Assembly: GCA_031285465.1 (NCBI GenBank)
Contig: JAITWD010000197.1
Location: 1 to 8,220, forward strand
Direction: 5' to 3'
Length of the DNA stretch: 8,220 nt
Source: Lachnospiraceae bacterium
GTDB lineage: Bacteria > Bacillota > Clostridia > Lachnospirales > Lachnospiraceae
Position numbers and translations under genes: made by a program. Below, piece by piece: positions 5,435-8,220 of this stretch. A model generated the notes under the pieces. It worked only from the letters and a program-made list of their open reading frames with translations, was not told the DNA's origin and ran no database searches. How positions within the stretch are numbered: the stretch's first letter is position 1; the number at the start of each line of letters is the position of its first letter.

Positions 5435-6655
5435 CTACTCATGGCGCAATGCCTCGATCGGACTAAGCCGCGCCGCCTTTCGTGCCGGATATATTCCAAA
5501 GAAGATACCTACTGCCGAAGAGAAAACGGTCGCCAGTAAGACGATCAGTCCGTCTACCTGAGCATTAAAGTCCAGCAGACTGCATACTAACACTGCCCCT
5601 AAAAAGCCCAGGATAATCCCGATGATCCCACCGATCAGGGTGATGATCCCCGCTTCGGCCAAAAACTGGGTTAGGATCGATCCGGTCCGCGCCCCCAACG
5701 CCTTACGTATCCCAATCTCCCTGGTCCGCTCGGTCACCGACACCAGCATGATATTCATAACCCCGATCCCACCGACCAGTAATGAAATAGCCGCCACCAT
5801 GGAAATAAACAAGGTAACCATCCCCAGAATGGAATCGGCCTGCGCACTGGCATCGGCAAAGCTTTCTACCATGATCATATTCTGCCCCCGGACGTCGTAT
5901 TTGCTTTCCAAAACCTGAACCGTACGCCGTGCCACCTCGGCCGATGCGGAGGGCGAGTCGGCAACGATCAAAATATTGTTGAATTCCTCAATCCAGTATC
6001 CATAACTGCTCGACAGCACCGTTGCCGGCATTTCCACTGCCATATATCGGTAACCGCCCATCATCATGTTGATCATCATGGATGAATTGTCCTGCCGTAC
6101 TCCAACCACCATCATTTCCTGGGTCACGCCATACAGGTTCAGATCAAAGCTAAGCCCCACCACATCGGTATGACCAAATAATGCCATGGCACCGCTTTCA
6201 GAAATGACGCAGACACGATTACCACTCAGATAATCATCTTCGCTAAAGTATCGGCCTCTGACCAACGGATCGCTAAAGGTATATTGCATATCGGCCGTTC
6301 CGCTAGTCACATCGGCGTTGATCTCCCCCTTAGAGCTCGACGCAAGCCCACTGGCACCATACTGAATGGTCACCCCCTTGACATGGTCTACCCGCTCCTT
6401 GATAAAATCAAGATCGTCCGCCTTAAAGGTTATATAATTATCGGCGTCACCATTTTCAACATATACATAAATCTGTCCGCCACCGATACTGTTAAGCTCA
6501 CTGTTAATCTCACCACGCACCCCATTACCGATCGAGATGATCATAATAACCGATGAAATCCCAATAATGATGCCCAGCATGGTCAAGAAGGAACGTCCCT
6601 TATTGCTGGTAATATTCATCATGGCAATTCTAATATATTCCCATATTTGCCCCAT
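5435..6655 (-). CDS. ABC transporter permease, MacB/FtsX type
   Basis: This 406-residue membrane subunit belongs to a type VII (MacB-like) ABC exporter. TM1 is at about 22-44 (FLTMLGIIIGISSVIMIISIG). A large extracytoplasmic MacB core domain spans about 45-275. Three C-terminal TM helices lie at about 276-303, 330-358 and 369-391. The cytoplasmic loop TERTREIGIRKALGAR (308-323) and the ending ARKAARLSPIEALRHE (391-406) are family signatures. The ATG at 6655 overlaps the adaptor's TAA by one base (TAATG), with a G-rich site just upstream, so translation is coupled. In such systems the permease mechanically drives substrate out together with an ATPase and an adaptor. The substrate (peptide, antibiotic or lipid) cannot be read from the sequence. 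Residues 193-209 are rich in methionine (seven of 17). Confidence 0.95.
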   Translation of the reverse strand: MGQIWEYIRIAMMNITSNKGRSFLTMLGIIIGISSVIMIISIGNGVRGEINSELNSIGGGQIYVYVENGDADNYITFKADDLDFIKERVDHVKGVTIQYGASGLASSSKGEINADVTSGTADMQYTFSDPLVRGRYFSEDDYLSGNRVCVISESGAMALFGHTDVVGLSFDLNLYGVTQEMMVVGVRQDNSSMMINMMMGGYRYMAVEMPATVLSSSYGYWIEEFNNILIVADSPSASAEVARRTVQVLESKYDVRGQNMIMVESFADASAQADSILGMVTLFISMVAAISLLVGGIGVMNIMLVSVTERTREIGIRKALGARTGSILTQFLAEAGIITLIGGIIGIILGFLGAVLVCSLLDFNAQVDGLIVLLATVFSSAVGIFFGIYPARKAARLSPIEALRHE

Positions 6656-8157
6656 TATTGCCCCCCGTCTGCCGACTGACCGGCCGTCATCATCATTTCA
6701 CCCGGAATGGGCATTACCTCCATCCCTTCAGTAATGGTGGCGGTCGCCAGATCGGGGACGATCATATCCCCTTCCTTAAGTCCTTCCATTATCTCAACAT
6801 ACTCCATTGAGGCAATCCCACAGACCACCCGGCGCTTTTGCAAAATATTGTTCTCTACCACATAAATGAAGTCACCTTCCTGATCAATATTAACCGCTTC
6901 CACCGGAACTATCACCACTCCACTGACCTGTGCTGTGTGAATATCCACCTTGGCATCCACTCCAAGGAAAATAGCCTCATCCGGATTAAGGATGGTGATA
7001 TCTGCCGCAACCATCGGTGTGCCGGAAGCATTGGGTACCGCCATTCTGCTGATCTTACTTACCTGACCTTCATAGACCGTTCCACCAATCGTAACATTAG
7101 CATTTTGTCCTACAACGACCTTTTCCAGATCATACTTGCTAAGCGAAATACCCACCTTAACCTCCTCAGTACTCTCCAAAGTAAACAGTTGTCCGCCGAC
7201 CATCGTAGTCGCCCCTTCGACAACATCCACACTGGTAATAACTCCGGTAAATTCGGCGGTTATCCCCTGCTCCACCTCAGCGAGATTGCCCAGCGTCTGA
7301 TTGGCTTTGATATCCTGACTTTGATTGTTGGCTTCCAGTTCGCTCTCAGCGGCGGCGCTCATCCGGCTCGCCTCGGAGGAACTTTGCTGTGATTTCATTT
7401 CGGCAAGATATTCCCGATAACCACTGAGGGTTTCATTGGCAACCGCAATTTCATCCTGCCATGCCCTGATTTCTTTATTATATTGCTGTTCATAGTTATT
7501 ATATTGGATCTGCTCCTGCAGATTGGTGTATTCCTCCGACATCGGATTGGGATAATCCTGTAAGGATATCTGTAACTGGGTACCATGATAGGCTAAATCG
7601 GCCTGCTTCTGGCTGATCTTCTTCTCACGATCGTTGATGTATGCCTCGGTATCGGCGATCTGTTGCTCAAGAACCGCTATGTTAGTATTGGCTTCATATA
7701 GCTCGCCCACCCTGGCACTGTTGGACTGAACTGAATTATCATAGCTGCCACTGATGGACTGAAGATTAAGCTCGGCAAGTTGCCGCTCCGCTTCCATCGC
7801 TTCGTTATTAAAACTTAGCAAAATATCGCCCGCAGTTACCAGATCACCCGATTGAACGTGGATGGTGCTGACCGGAAGTGCAACCTCGGCAAAGTATACC
7901 TTGGAATTGAGAGTAGTAACACTACCGCTGGTATTGATCACCTGCTCAACATCACCCATTGTCACCGTAGCGGTGGTCACCATCGGTTTGATACTTCCCA
8001 TCAACAGCGTTCCGACTCCCCATACCGCCAGTAAGAACAGGGCGATCCCCCCCAGAACACTGTAGGTGATGACCTTCTTCTTTTTTTTATCCATCGGTTT
8101 ACGTACTTTTGGTTGTTGTGACTGTACTACTTTTTCATTTTTCATTTTAATAGCCAT
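6655..8157 (-). CDS. Membrane-fusion (HlyD/MacA-like) periplasmic-adaptor-type subunit of ABC exporter
   Basis: The protein has 500 residues. A basic N-terminus with five consecutive lysines (24-28) is followed by one membrane anchor (about 29-53, inside to outside). Next is a first half-lipoyl region with VSTIHVQSGDLVTAGDILLSF (96-116), then a long polar, Gln/Glu/Ala-rich helical region (about 119-295) expected to form the coiled-coil hairpin. The second half-lipoyl region is GVITSVDVVEGATTMVGGQLFTLES (305-329). The beta-barrel and membrane-proximal domains run to the C-terminus (VIVPVEAVNI; KEGDMIVPD). In Firmicutes such adaptors act outside the membrane with MacB-type permeases. The start is uncertain: AAAGG is only 1 nt from the ATG at 8157 but 13 nt from the second in-frame ATG at 8145. 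It lies 14 bp after the ATPase stop and its TAA overlaps the permease ATG. The tail is Met- and Gly-rich. Confidence 0.93.
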   Translation of the reverse strand: MAIKMKNEKVVQSQQPKVRKPMDKKKKKVITYSVLGGIALFLLAVWGVGTLLMGSIKPMVTTATVTMGDVEQVINTSGSVTTLNSKVYFAEVALPVSTIHVQSGDLVTAGDILLSFNNEAMEAERQLAELNLQSISGSYDNSVQSNSARVGELYEANTNIAVLEQQIADTEAYINDREKKISQKQADLAYHGTQLQISLQDYPNPMSEEYTNLQEQIQYNNYEQQYNKEIRAWQDEIAVANETLSGYREYLAEMKSQQSSSEASRMSAAAESELEANNQSQDIKANQTLGNLAEVEQGITAEFTGVITSVDVVEGATTMVGGQLFTLESTEEVKVGISLSKYDLEKVVVGQNANVTIGGTVYEGQVSKISRMAVPNASGTPMVAADITILNPDEAIFLGVDAKVDIHTAQVSGVVIVPVEAVNIDQEGDFIYVVENNILQKRRVVCGIASMEYVEIMEGLKEGDMIVPDLATATITEGMEVMPIPGEMMMTAGQSADGGQ

Positions 8158-8171
8158 ACCTTTCCAATATT

Positions 8172-8220
8172 CTACTTTTTCGTATCCGATTCAATCCGTC
8201 CGTCGGTAATATGTACTACC
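8172..8220 (-). CDS. ABC transporter ATPase, last 15 codons only (partial)
   Basis: The reverse strand from the window edge reads VVHITDGRIESDTKK followed by TAG at 8172-8174. This matches the usual C-terminal end of LolD/MacB-type ABC ATPases (a hydrophobic strand, then a DG(R/K)I turn and a charged tail). The rest of the gene, including the Walker and signature motifs, is outside the window. The adaptor gene starts 14 bp further on, so ATPase, adaptor and permease are consecutive cistrons of one exporter operon. The assignment rests on a short stretch plus context. Confidence 0.75.
   Translation of the reverse strand, partial: VVHITDGRIESDTKK

Noticed and set aside
6838..7392. Plus-strand open frame of 184 codons
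   Set aside because: It is antisense to the adaptor gene, with no family resemblance and no convincing ribosome binding site.

Overview
The window reads as chromosomal DNA of a low-to-moderate GC Bacillota, most probably a Lachnospiraceae-type clostridium. The reasons are strong AGGAGG-like ribosome binding sites, a Firmicute-style gene set, and small proteins (a DUF6715-like membrane protein, a YcxB protein, an 89-residue CxxC protein) that resemble ones I know from that group. The family placement is inference. Every supported gene lies on the minus strand, so transcription runs from high to low coordinates.

Region by region, in transcription order. (1) 8220-5435: an ABC export operon made of the last codons of an ATPase, a membrane-fusion (HlyD/MacA-like) adaptor and a MacB/FtsX-type permease. 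It ends in a short copy of a palindromic repeat and a probable intrinsic terminator (5336-5380). (2) A promoter at 5307-5334 begins a second unit: a YcxB-family membrane protein, tsaE, and a fused tsaB-rimI gene that starts with TTG and overlaps tsaE by four bases. (3) 2813-3117 is about 300 bp without a gene. It holds a 128-bp element with near-identical inverted ends and three internal hairpins, an AT-rich stretch, and a promoter (2865-2892). (4) That promoter starts a third unit: the CxxC protein and ribonuclease Z, then after a 139-bp gap the DUF6715-like protein and tsaD, which runs off the window at base 1.

How the genes work together: TsaD, TsaB and TsaE make up the bacterial threonylcarbamoyl-transfer complex for t6A37 of ANN-decoding tRNAs. 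RimI acetylates ribosomal protein S18. RNase Z makes tRNA 3' ends. The lower 5.2 kb is therefore mainly a tRNA-maturation and translation cluster, with three poorly characterised small proteins placed among these genes. The ABC exporter is a separate transcription unit of unknown substrate.

I see no convincing new defence or mobile system. The points most worth a second look are the TsaB-RimI fusion, the two related palindromic elements placed just after stop codons, and the uncharacterised small proteins in the tRNA cluster.
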